Part shown: piece after piece, positions 1 through 10,187 of the stretch
Numbering within the stretch: the stretch's first letter is position 1
Layout of the letters: every line of letters starts with the position of its first letter
Source: Chrysomallon squamiferum
Lineage: Eukaryota > Mollusca > Gastropoda > Neomphalida > Peltospiridae
Direction of reading: 5' to 3'
Assembly (NCBI GenBank): GCA_012295275.1
Contig: CM022667.1
Span: 300,001 to 320,000, forward strand
Length of the DNA stretch: 20,000 nt
Translations under genes and position numbers: made by a program
The notes under the pieces: generated by a model
Seen by the model: the letters and a program-made list of their open reading frames with translations, nothing else
Told to the model about the DNA's origin: nothing
Databases searched by the model: none

Positions 1-276
1 AACAAAAATAAATAAAAAAAATAAAAAATAAAATAATATAAAAAGTAACAGAATGAAAAACAAAAAAAAAAAAAGAGAAAAAACAAAAAAAGTACAAAAT
101 TAAAATTGTACATTTTCTCTTCAACAAACTTATTTATTTATACAGTGCTGGTATTCTGTTTCATTTTGAGTAAGTTTTCATTTTCTCAAATCTTGCTGGT
201 TTAATTTATTAACCTAACAAAATAACAAGATGAAAACATTTTGAGTATATTTTGTATATAATCATAATTCACTGAC
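1..276 (-). other. UBE2C intron 4, partial, A/T low complexity
   Basis: This is the intron after the catalytic exon. It is truncated by the window edge. Positions 1-110 on the plus strand are almost entirely A with scattered T, C and G. No match to the expected C-terminal exon (EPN..SPLN) is visible on the minus strand here. Confidence 0.75.
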
Positions 277-481
277 CTGCAAGTAGACTCTGAATGGAAA
301 GTAGGATTGTTCGAACATCATAAAGAGCAGACCACTTTTCATTTAGAATATCTAAACATATATTCCCATGATTGTCAACATTAGGGTGGTAACATGGTGT
401 TTCAAACTTTACTGTTGGTGCCTTATATGGATATCCACTGGGAAATTCCAAAGACAGTTTATATTTGAGACCTTCATATAA
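277..481 (-). CDS. UBE2C: UBE2C coding exon 4 (catalytic exon)
   Basis: Sixty-eight codons plus one base, running from [13 protein letters not shown] through the HPN motif and the catalytic NICLDIL to LLSIQSLLA. The acceptor is TTTCAG at 482-484 and the donor is GCAG|GTCAGT (271-276). The dangling G most likely begins the Glu codon of the family motif EPN in the next exon, which is not in the window. The core matches human UBE2C almost residue for residue. Confidence 0.97.
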
Positions 482-2393
482 CTGAAATGAAAAATTATTT
501 CACTGAACACAAATAATGTTTTTATAATACAAGTTCTTTTCTCAGAAATACAAGTATATGCCAGGTAAGCAAAAATTTCAACCATCCATAAAAAGAATGA
601 ATTATATATATATATATATAGATATTTATATGGTGTTTAATATATCAGTTTTTAATTTATAATTAATGTAATGGGGTTTTGTATATTTATTCTTTACAGA
701 TTCACAAAAAATGAATTTGACAGGCCAACACTGCAACATTTCAGTCTGTTTTTATTACACAGTTCCATAATTAATGTCATGCAAACAGAACACAGGATTA
801 TATATTTACTATGGAATGGCTTAAGTTTTCACTTATTAAAATACTGTTTCTTAAATTTGTACAAAACAAAAATTAATCTTCTTACTGTTCCTTTACCACC
901 TTCCATTGTTCCAATCCATCGAAAAAGATTATCACCATCAGGAAATGCAGACACACCAGAATCTCCACAAGTCTTAAAATAACAATAACAACAATAATAA
1001 ATATTTTTGAAAAAATAATATAAAATTAATTAGTCAAAACAGCCTTAAATTCTTTTTTAAACTGTAAGTCTATACAAGCCAGTTAATGAAAATAAATCAA
1101 AACTTAAAGAAATATAAATTATATATCCTTTAAATCAAATAATCCGTTAAAACATTTTTATTATGTGAAATATCTGCCTTTTTTTTTTTTATGAAGTTAA
1201 TACTATGATTTGAATTTTTTTTTTAAACTTGTTGAATAAACCTACCAGTAATGTCATGAGATCCTGCTGTAATCTGAAAATAATAAAGACAACAATGATG
1301 ATTAAAATTTAAAATATATAAATAATAAATAAAAAATATTAATGGAACAAAATATATTTATTTTGAGAATACTAAAGCCTAGTTTATGAATGCAAATGCA
1401 GTTAAAATGTATTTAATATACTATAAATATTTATTTAAATGATTTGGCCACATCAGTAAAATATGCATTACAGCTTATTAAACCTTCTGAGACACACATT
1501 TTCATCTCATTCTCAGATGATTAGCAAAACTTTAGATTGATTCATTTACACTAAGAGCTGCAGTTTGTTCTTAAAATTCAGGAATGTTAGATTCACAGTT
1601 AATTTCGTTTGTATTTTCTACTTTTTCTGTGTTTTATAAAGTAACTTTTGCTATGTATTTAACAAGTTATGGCTTGTCAGGAATAAACTTTGTGATAAAA
1701 AGGTCAACATTTTCTTTTTTGAAGATTAAATGGACAGTGTGATTTGAGCTCTAATACTGAAATTAGGCAGGTCACAAGATCAATTCTTCCCACTACCACT
1801 TCCAGTTAGAGAATGTCCTATGTCCAAAGGTTTTCGTTGGTCCTTCCATATGTAAGAGAATGTTCATTTAAAAGGTGTCTTGGGGCTAACTAAGCAGTGC
1901 ACTAAATTTACCCTCAAGAATCAGTACATACATTGATGTCTGACATTTAAATTTTAATGAGAAATTGTTAAAACTTAAATTCTCATTTACACACAAACGT
2001 ATTAACAATATCACTAAATGTGTAAAATCTAAATTTAGTTAAACTCAAAATTAATCTAGAAAAACAGAATTTTGAACAGCCATACTCATACCCAGTTTTA
2101 CCTGTTATAGAAAAAAATGAAAAAGTTGAAATTTGAATATGTTTGGGTCATATTAACAGAATTTCATTAAATACCTAAATTAAAAGGTATATTCAGAGGA
2201 TTATTACCATATTTGCATCAGGATGTATCGAGTTACACTTTAATCAATATATTGAATATTTAAAATTGGAAAACAAAAATTTGCGCGTTTCTCACCTTTT
2301 GCTAACTGAATGATTGTCTTTTGTCGATGTCGTTTTGTTTGTTTTATTTTTTGAAGAAGGCGACATAACATCAACATTATAGGCTGTAGCCAT
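277..2393 (-). CDS. UBE2C: UBE2C, ubiquitin-conjugating enzyme E2 C (four exons, 3' end outside window)
   Basis: This E2 takes ubiquitin from E1 on a cysteine thioester and, with the anaphase-promoting complex, starts ubiquitin chains on cyclin B and securin so that mitosis can end (family knowledge). Joining 2296-2393, 1246-1273, 886-972 and 277-481 on the minus strand gives 139 residues plus one base of the next codon. Visible features are the basic, disordered N-terminus ending NHSVSKR, the family segment [21 protein letters not shown], the core [14 protein letters not shown], the HPN motif at about residues 103-105, the catalytic Cys at about residue 113 in NICLDIL, and RTIL, a destruction-box-like motif, at about 128-131. 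The catalytic position agrees with Cys114 in human. About 40 C-terminal residues are missing because they lie left of the window. The start ATG (2391-2393) has A at -3 and G at +4, with an in-frame stop at 2400-2402. A second in-frame ATG at 2364-2366 is possible. All introns are GT-AG. Confidence 0.97.
482..885 (-). other. UBE2C intron 3
   Basis: A 404-nt GT-AG intron between the LYEGL exon and the GGKGT exon, in phase 0. It contains a short TA microsatellite at about 604-620. I see no other element. Confidence 0.88.
886..972 (-). CDS. UBE2C: UBE2C coding exon 3
   Basis: Twenty-nine codons begin [15 protein letters not shown] and end GGKGT, with both introns in phase 0. The segment equals human SGDKGISAFPESDNLFKWVGTI, the first beta strands of the UBC fold. 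The acceptor is TTATTTTAAG (a weaker AAG end) and the donor is ACA|GTAAG. A 103-codon open frame over 671-982 on the opposite strand is only its shadow. Confidence 0.95.
1246..1273 (-). CDS. UBE2C: UBE2C coding exon 2 (28-nt microexon)
   Basis: The exon reads A + TTA CAG CAG GAT CTC ATG ACA TTA CTG, giving LQQDLMTLL after the completed Arg codon. This matches the first helix of UBE2C (LQQELMTLM in human). It is flanked by TTTTCAG on the acceptor side and GTAGG on the donor side. Its upstream intron is in phase 2 and its downstream intron in phase 0. It is too short to be found by ORF length, and was placed from the phase and the protein family. Confidence 0.93.
1274..2295 (-). other. UBE2C intron 1
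   Basis: A 1.0-kb phase-2 intron separating the start exon from the microexon. The donor is GTGAG and the acceptor is TTTTCAG. It is AT-rich, with a slightly less AT-rich stretch at about 1740-1870 in which I recognise no gene or repeat family. Confidence 0.85.
2296..2393 (-). CDS. UBE2C: UBE2C coding exon 1
   Basis: This exon encodes 32 residues plus two bases of Arg33. The start is MATAYNVDV, followed by a Lys/Ser/Thr-rich stretch and KDNHSVSK. The donor is AAAAG|GTGAG (2291-2295 on the plus strand). The split Arg codon AG|A is completed by the next exon, and the resulting SVSKRLQQ is the expected family junction. The N-terminal extension is non-catalytic and in the family tunes APC-dependent activity. 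The KDNH.VSKR segment resembles the fly homologue vihar, as I recall it. Confidence 0.93.
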
Positions 2394-2469
2394 GCTTGAT
2401 TAATTGCAAGTGGAATGTATGATAGAAAAAAAAAACTTCTTTCTTTCCTCTCGCTTTCTCTTAAGGGCT

Positions 2470-2528
2470 GGTTTAAACCTACTAAACGGAAAGAACCAAT
2501 TGAACGAATGGTCACAAATATATCCAAT
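2470..2528 (-). promoter_or_regulatory. Candidate G2/M-type promoter of UBE2C (two CCAAT boxes, MYB site, CHR-like element)
   Basis: Read toward the gene, inverted CCAAT boxes lie at 2524-2528 and 2496-2500, 28 bp apart. They are followed by an AACGG MYB-type core (2485-2489) and TTTAAA at 2472-2477 inside the palindrome GGTTTAAACC. The start codon is about 80 bp further on. Known late cell-cycle promoters, including vertebrate UBE2C, combine spaced NF-Y sites with a CHR element of the form TTYRAA bound by MuvB/MMB. Assignment here rests on motif order and spacing only. Each motif is short and AT-rich sequence makes TTTAAA common. No TATA box was assigned. Confidence 0.4.
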
Positions 2529-2626
2529 CAAATCTGCTGTCTCTATTCTCCGGATGCCTTAAAAATTAGGGACCATTCAGTGTATAAAATGTATTAAGGG
2601 GTTTTCTCAAAACTATAAATGTAAAA

Positions 2627-2627
<1 letters not shown>

Positions 2628-2682
<55 letters not shown>

Positions 2683-2706
2683 TGATGATGATGATGATGA
2701 TGATGA
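2628..2706. repeat. Compound trinucleotide microsatellite (AAT)n-(GAT)n
   Basis: About seventeen AAT units (2628-2680) run directly into about eight GAT units (2681-2706). The tract lies upstream of the UBE2C candidate promoter. On the minus strand it generates a spurious poly-Ser/poly-Leu open frame. Confidence 0.97.
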
Positions 2707-2834
2707 AAACTGGAGATGTACTCTATGCAAGATACAGTAAACAGTTAATTCCAACTACCATACCTGATGTTATTCCATTATAAAACTAATATGCAAATAT
2801 TACTCCTACCTTAAAGGAATATGATATATATTAA

Positions 2835-2872
2835 TGAAATGAAATAAAATAAAATAAAATAGAATAAAATAA
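2835..2872. repeat. AAAAT pentanucleotide array
   Basis: Roughly seven degenerate AAAAT units, with one G interruption, in the intergenic region. Confidence 0.85.
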
Positions 2873-3345
2873 ATTTAAATAATTTGTATCTTCATCGTCG
2901 TACCAGTTAATTGTAGTTCATTGTTCACAGAGTGCTGGTTTGAGACATGATCGGTCGCAGTTTAAAAATAATTAATATAATTAATATTATTAGTCCCAAA
3001 TAGTCTTTAAAACAACAACAACCACAACAAAAACAAACCAACATAAATAAATAAATAACAGACAAAAAGCAGACAAAATTTAAAAAAAAAAAAAAAAAAT
3101 GACCACGCAAATGAACTTTAAACAATGATTTCCTTAGAAAAGTAAGATAGAAAACCAATCAACCTTACAGGTGTATATTCTTGCCGAATAAATAAATAAT
3201 ACAGAATAGTAAATCTTTCAGAGACATCATGGATATTTTTAATTTTCATGTAACATAATTCTTTTTGTAAAAGTATAATATGTATTCGGAAAATTTATAA
3301 AATATTTTAATAAATATAAAATGGGACGCTATTTATTAATTTAAC

Positions 3346-3355
3346 GGGGGGGGGG
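3346..3355. repeat. G10 homopolymer
   Basis: Ten consecutive G on the plus strand stand alone in an otherwise A/T-dominated region. A G6 run lies about 55 bp further on. Confidence 0.95.
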
Positions 3356-4099
3356 AAGAATTAATAAAAAAAAAAGACTTAAATTTCGTATTTCTTATTT
3401 TATTGGGGGGAATAAATAAATAAATAAATCTAAAATCAGTGCATTATTTTTAAGATAAATTTTAATATTAAAACCTAATTATAACAGAAAATTCATTCAT
3501 TCTAAAGAGAAAAAAGCGACTGAGAATAAATTAAAATAAAAACCATAACAACAGTTAAATAGAAAATGAACATACAAATCTTTTGTAAAAACCATTAGAT
3601 AATTTCTTTATACCCCCATCTTTTGATTAATTTAATGTACGATGCATTCAAAAACTTTTAAAATACATAAAAATAATCAATCATAAAAGTGAAACAAAAA
3701 CTAAAATAATCAGTTAATTAATTAACTATATTAAAAGTAAAAATAAACTAAAAAGTTAACAAAGAGCACCTGTATTCACATAAGAAAACTGAAAAATATG
3801 TGATAAATACATTTCTTTATTTATGTATATATTTATTTTAATTAAAATTATTTTTTGAATGATTTCATTAATAATAATCAATGTTTTTAAAACAAATATG
3901 TCTTCTTCCTGATTATCGTTAACTTTTTTGACAAAATCCGTAAATCATATATAATCACGCATTATGTAATGTATTTTTTTTACAAAGGTGACAAATTATT
4001 ATAATAGATATAATTATATCAATAGGAACTCAGCCAATGTACACCTTTTATTTGTCTAATAATGTTTGGTTGATAAAGCACCCTTATGATTTTTACCAA

Positions 4100-4377
4100 C
4101 CAGCAACGTCATTAGTTGATCACGTGATCTTGGTCTGGCAGTGTAGGGGAAAACCTAGTGAGATTGCACATGTGTATTACGCTGATAAACTCCATATGTA
4201 CGAAATTTATTTGGATGTACATTGTGGCTGCTAGATCTGGATTACCGTTGTGTTCTGTGGTTGAGTGGATTATCTGATGTATTGATCTGTGGATTTACTG
4301 ATTGTCGTCTGCTACATCTACTGATACAGCGAAACGGATCGTTTCGTTGAGGGTCGAGTCGTAGTGGAAGAGAAAAC
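4100..4377 (+). promoter_or_regulatory. Candidate promoter and 5' UTR of CMIP with a palindromic E-box
   Basis: Base composition changes here from AT-rich and CpG-poor to visibly CpG-containing, and this continues through the first exon to about 4690. GATCACGTGATC at 4118-4129 is a perfect 12-bp palindrome with the CACGTG E-box core inside TCACGTGA, the form preferred by USF/MITF-type bHLH-ZIP factors. AACGTCAT at 4105-4112 is a CRE-like half site. CGAAACG-GAT-CGTTTCG at 4330-4346 is a 7-bp inverted repeat, probably within the transcribed leader. No TATA box was assigned and the transcription start is unknown. Confidence 0.45.
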
Positions 4378-4690
4378 ATGGCGACAGTTCGTCTGCCTGG
4401 AGCTTGTCAGGGAGTTTCCTCATCGGATCCTTCATCGTCCCCCAGCACACCAACGCATACGTCGGGTACTTCATCTCCAGATTCAACAAACTCGTCTCCT
4501 GTGTCAACCAAATCAATTTCTTTGGGTCCAGTAGGCCCCAAAATACAAACTGATCACGGATGGTGACATCCAAGTTTGTCGATTGAACCATACACGCACG
4601 ATTGTTAGTAAAATAATGAACTCTAAGTATCTACGTAGGTGGGAGAGTCATCACATTGTGTTAGATCACAGTGAAATTAGATCGTTAACG
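4378..4690 (+). CDS. CMIP: CMIP exon 1, with a one-base frame offset near 4532-4543
   Basis: The ATG at 4378 has an excellent context (AAAACATGG) and opens a Ser/Thr/Pro-rich leader with several SP/TP sites, ending SLGPVG. The conserved PH frame (YKLITDGDIQVCRLNHTRT, then SKIMNSKYLRRWE) is in the next frame. It runs from 4535 to the donor at 4691 (ACG|GTGAGT), with a stop codon TAG at 4532-4534 just before it. One base too many in CCCC (4536-4539) or AAAA (4540-4543) would explain this. Removing it would join the leader to the PH domain, with about 53 leader residues, close to the human spacing as I recall it. Alternatively TCCAGTAG|G is a 3' splice site and the true first exon lies elsewhere. 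The leader reading alone would stop at 4566. Confidence 0.85.
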
Positions 4691-7600
4691 GTGAGTAAAA
4701 AGAGTTAAAAAAATAGGACCATTCGTTAATTCATTTTATTTTTATATTATATAGATATATTCTTCTTCTTTTTTTTTTTTTTTTTTTTTGACAAGGTTGT
4801 GTTTACATCGTTACGGTTCAATGAACCTATTGAAGCCACCAGTGTATGATGTAGCTGACCTCACTAAAACGACTTGGCACTAAACTTGGGCTGTTGTTAT
4901 TTAGATAAAAACAGCCATTTGTTTCAAATTTGTTTTGTATGTACATGAAGGTTATAATGTCTCAGATTACAAAAACAATAATTAGTATGTATGTGTTATT
5001 AACATAATCACAACAAGAATGTATGTAGTGACATTAAAAAGATTGATATGATGTATTTTAGGATTAATTCTATGTCCACTCATAATTATATTAAATATAT
5101 ACAGTCAGAGAAAAAACATACAGTATATAAATGCATACATTTTTTAATTCATAATTTTGTTAAAATGAATGAACCATACCTTTTGGAAACCTAACTAACA
5201 GCTAAATAAAAACATGTAGGCTTCACAGTTATTATTTAACTTGTTGTTATGATCATTGTTAATGATGAAGTATGAAAAAAGAGCTATCAACAATGCATGG
5301 AACTAGTTGAATTAAATTAAACTTTAATTCGTTTAGCTGATAAAACACAGTTATCACATAAAATTGCCTATTATGCATGAATATTTGCATATCCCATAAT
5401 AAATATTAACATTTCAAAAACTCTTGAATAAACTGTTAAAAAAAATCATCAAAAATGATAATATGAATTGTATTATATCAATATTTTCTTTATAGTTTAA
5501 TTTCAAAAAGAAATACAGTTTCCTCTGATGTATTTAATATTTAAGAAAAAAAAAAAAAAAAAAATAATAATACAAATGTTTTGATAAAAACACAGCCTAA
5601 AATGAAATAAAAAACCACTACCTACAGAATAACACAAAATCCAGATAAAACAAAATCAAATAAAAAATCAAATACAAAAAAAACCCACAAAATCAACCTT
5701 AATTTTCCTGGATTTTTGTTTAAAACAAAAGCACATTTTTAACATTTTGTGGAAGGACTTTTGTTACTGAATATTTTTGTTTAATGATTTAAATTTTTTC
5801 AGTCCAGAAGAAGGCAATAAAAATGTCCTTTTATTTTTTATTTTATAAACTTGCCTGCTATTCAGATATGCATCTCAGATGTTGATGATTGTTATTTACC
5901 ATTAAACATTTACTGTAGTTTTATATGCCATGTTATTTATAGATGCATAACCTTTTACTCTGTTTATAACCACAGACATTTTGTAAAGCTTAATTATTTT
6001 TAAATCAGTTATATAATTAAAAAGCTCTTCTTCCAGAACTTTCTTAAGACTAATAAATAAAGAAATTATGCTTCACTTGTATTTTATATAGTAGTACCAC
6101 TTTTTCAGGTACCCCCCCACACACAGACACACATATAAACAAAGAAATAAAGTAAATCACCTCTGCACATCATTGTGACCAAAAAGCCAAACAAAAAGAA
6201 GAAAAATAAAGACCAATAAATAAAATAAAATAATGTATTTAAAGCAAGGAATGAATTAATAAATAAATTTAAAAAAAAAAGCTGATACAGTAACTGTAAC
6301 CAAATTTGAACAAATTTATTTATAGTAAATATGTGTTGCACCTATTCAGAAAGGTTTGAGAGAGATAGCCAAAAAAAAAAAAGAAAAAAGAAAAAAGTAA
6401 GTTTATGTTAATCATTTGATTATTAATTAACTGAAAATGTTACTCTTAACTGACAGTTTGTTTGGTCATTTAAAGTGTCTACAAGTGCTAGTTACTATTT
6501 TTAGCACAATCTGTTAATTAATTTTCAAAATTTGCTTTTAAATAGAGGGGGTGAAAAAAAAAGGAAGTTATTTTCCTGTAGTACCAGTGATTTCTTTTTT
6601 ATTCTTAATGATGGTTGATAATTTTTATATCTAATTTCCATTGAAATATTGTACAATGATTAAAATAAACATTGCTTCCTTCAATATGAAGTTTGAATGT
6701 AGTGCTGCTTTGTGCAAAGTGAATCATGTCTGTGGGTGATTAGATTTTGCAACTGCTGTCTCCTATATTACAAATGCATGACCTGATGGTATTGGGAGTT
6801 TGTATTTTTCAAAATGTTTGCAGAGAAATTGATTTTTCTGTCAAATGTGTGAGGTATCATTAGAGAGAGGAGATAGCAGAACTCTAGACAGAAGATCTAA
6901 CTATAGTTTGTTTCATAAAAGGTCATATAAACATTTTTGTTTAGTATTTTTCTTATATCAAACTGTATTATTCATTTTTTGTACTTTTGAATATTCAGCA
7001 CTCCAAACAGGTTTTTCTTGGTCTACAAGATACAGTTTTTGACTTAAGAATACTGAATTATAATAAAAATATAAATTATGTTGGACATTTATAATATTGC
7101 AGTCTTAAAGAACATCTTTAAAGTTTAGATTTATTTTGAAAATTATTAATGAAGATTACATTACAGTATAATTTCATTTACTGTTGGTTTGTCATATTAA
7201 ATAAACTGTTCATAGTTTTGGGTTAATGAATGGTTTCTTTAAGGTGAAGTCTAGACATATTAAAATTTGTCACACCTGGTTAAACATGAAATCTAGATTA
7301 CATGATCTAGTAAGATTTTCTGAAGCTATTTTTAAAGAATTCAGAGCAATGTGCAACACACTTTTCTTAGGTTTATCAGAGCCAAGCTAATGGAAGGTTC
7401 ACTGCATGTGACCTTGATATTGGCTCGTTGAGGTCACGTGATGTTACTTTTGATGGTTTAAAATTTTAAAAAGTGAATTAAGGATTTCCATTATTGAGAA
7501 GAAAATACTGCAGAGAATTATCAGACATTCATTCATTTCATTTGCTCATTCATTCTTGTGATAGAAGCTGTTTTTGTCATTTCTAATCCTTTGGCTTCTT

Positions 7601-7751
7601 TTATTTGGTTAAATATATTTAATAACTTTTGTGGTAATACATTCTTTTTTTTTTTTTTTTTTTTTTCTCACTTCCATTTTTAATGAATGGTGTTTAATTT
7701 TGTCCATTGATGGGATTATCTCTGGCATTATTCAAGCCTTTAATTTGCATC

Positions 7752-7787
<36 letters not shown>

Positions 7788-10138
7788 TTATTAATAAAAA
7801 GAAATGAAAGAAGGCAGCAGAACTATTTGTGTAGTTTGTTTATTTTAACTGGTGTGTGTGATCAAAGCCATGCTGTGTGCAGATAATTGATTTGTTAATA
7901 TAATTAATCAGCTGGCTTAAGATGACTCTCTTTGCTTCACATGGATAACAAGTTCACAGTCTGTGTGTAAACAGTTGCCTTTGATAGCATGTCTTTCTTA
8001 CACACCAGCTGGTAATTATATCACTTCAAAATAGAGTTATTTGTGGAATCAAAACATATTTATAAAATTTGACGGGTTATGTTATTCTCGATGAGAAGAA
8101 TTACAAAGTACTTTTGAATAAAATGTACTTTTTAAAATATTTTTTTGCGGGGATTTGAGGATATTTGGGATCTGAAGTTGTAAATATATCAGCATTTTAG
8201 TGTCTTAGGGTTAAAAAGAATTAAAGCAGAGGGATTTATAAAAAAAAAAGTCATAAAGGAAATCTTTTCTATTTTTGATTCTTTGCATGCAGTTTCTGAA
8301 AGGTTTTGATGTCAGAAAAGCAAAGCATTCTTAATGCACTGATACTAATTAGACTTAAAAAGGAAGAAAAACAAAAAACACAAAAACTTTAATTAGCACA
8401 CTGATTAAAAGATGAATGCTTTTGAAATAGTTCACTACATTATATTGGAGAAGAGGCAGTCCTTTCATGTTTACAGTATATCTTTTTGTTCCAAATTCCA
8501 TTAGTTTAAACAGTTATTAACAGCTTCCAGTTTGTTTTGAATATTACTGTTATCTGTAAGAAGAATTTTAACAAAAGAATCAGACCAAAAAATGATTTTG
8601 AGCAATAGCATTATAGAAAGCTTGTGAAAATATTGTCTTCAATTAAAACGAAAAACAATATATATATAATAATAATAAAAAAAAAAAAAAAAAATAAATA
8701 AAATAAAATGAAAGATTAAGAAAACATCTTTATAAGCTGTGAACATTATCTGTGTTTTTAGTTTTGGTAGATTACTGCATCATATATCATTCATCATTTT
8801 CTCTTTTAATAATTAGTAACGTAGCAAAATAATGAATAAATGTTTTTTGAAGTAAAAAGATATTAGATGTTTCTACCAATTACTTCATAGAAAAAGTCGT
8901 CCGAACAAGAAATTCAGACAATTCCAATCTTCACAGATCTTTATCTTGATTTACAGATAATTCTAAAAAATATATCGAAAGCCAGTGCAGTATTTTTTTT
9001 TTTTTTTTTGTGGTATTAACTTCTTCTAGTAAACATTTTAATGGTGTCTAACCATGCTTTGAGAATAAATGATGATTAACGCAAACCTGAATAAAGCAGT
9101 AATGTGTGAAGTGATTGACAAAAACAGTGAGAGATAACACAAGTAAACTGTGTGAATTGAGAAGTTATTTTCTGTAACAATAGCCTCATTTGACAAGATA
9201 AGCTTCTAATATAGGACTTCCTCGCTTTCAGCATGTCTTAATTTACGGAAAATTAGATTTATCCTCTTGCTTAAACACATGTCTTTGGAAACATTTTGTC
9301 AGTTCAGTACTTTTGAGGGAGACGTTTTTGTTCATTGTACGAATGCTAGCCTATGTAGTTTTTTTAACAGACTGATTTGTTTCCTCAGAATTTGATGCTG
9401 TTCATACATAAGTTATTACAACAGGGTGGAAACTTAGCAGGAGGTTAAGTGATCATCATTCTTTTTTGGCACACATCAAATGAGGGTCAAAACAAACATA
9501 AAATAATTCATCACTCTAGACAATTTACAACAGAACTGCACAAGAATAAAGCTTTTCAGTGTTGTGTTTTAAACTTAACTCACAGATATTTAATTAATTT
9601 TGATAACGGTAATCAGTTATGTAATTAAAAAAGTCTTTAAAGAGATTTAGTTATTTATAAATTTTTCTTTTTCTTTTTTTTTCTTCTTCTTCTTCTTCTT
9701 ATTATTATCTTCTTCCTTTTTTTCTTTCTTTTTTTTTTTTTTTTTGAAGGTGCAAACAGTTGATCTTTATGTTCATATTATATTTTTTCAGCAAAATATA
9801 TTTCTTTTCTAAATTAGCATTTATTCATGAATGTTACAAACAGTAAAAGTAATATTCTCTCCCAATTTGTCATGCTGTTTTGTTTCATGTTGAAAGTTCA
9901 CTGGAAATGTCACCATTTTTGTACTTTAAGAAAAATTAATGCAGGCAGAATGACTTAGCAAAACAGGATGACATCAAGAGAAAAATAAAGTAATTTCACC
10001 AAAAATAACAGTAATTAGATTGTGACAAATAAGGATATCATATTTTTAAGATGACCTGACTGACCTTTATAGAAATCAATGTATTTCTTACAACCGATTT
10101 ATCTCAAATTGTTAACACGTTATTTATCTATCAAGCTA

Positions 10139-10187
<49 letters not shown>

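Larger units (their letters stand above)
2529..4100. other. Intergenic region between divergent genes
   Basis: This AT-rich stretch shows no convincing coding frame. It holds an AAAAT-type repeat (2835-2872), an A18 run (3082-3099), short AAAT arrays near 3044-3060 and 3412-3428, a G10 run (3346-3355) with a nearby G6 run at about 3405-3410, and the 14-bp palindrome GTTAATTAATTAAC (3713-3726). Confidence 0.8.

Noticed and set aside
671-982. 103-codon plus-strand open frame
   Set aside because: It is antisense to UBE2C exon 3, which is firmly supported, and shows no family features.
2240-2527. 95-codon minus-strand open frame over the UBE2C start exon
   Set aside because: It is in a different frame from the UBE2C start exon, which joins correctly to the microexon.
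2566-2754. Poly-Ser/poly-Leu minus-strand frame
   Set aside because: It is the translation of the GAT/AAT microsatellite.
3713-3726. GTTAATTAATTAAC as an HNF1 site
   Set aside because: The spacer between half sites is two bases rather than one, and such palindromes are expected in this AT-rich DNA.
4037-4234. 65-codon plus-strand frame in the CMIP promoter region
   Set aside because: It has no domain, no splice linkage to CMIP and ends before the CMIP start; probably chance.
4295-4591. 98-codon minus-strand open frame
   Set aside because: It lies opposite CMIP exon 1 and is a shadow of that less AT-rich coding sequence.
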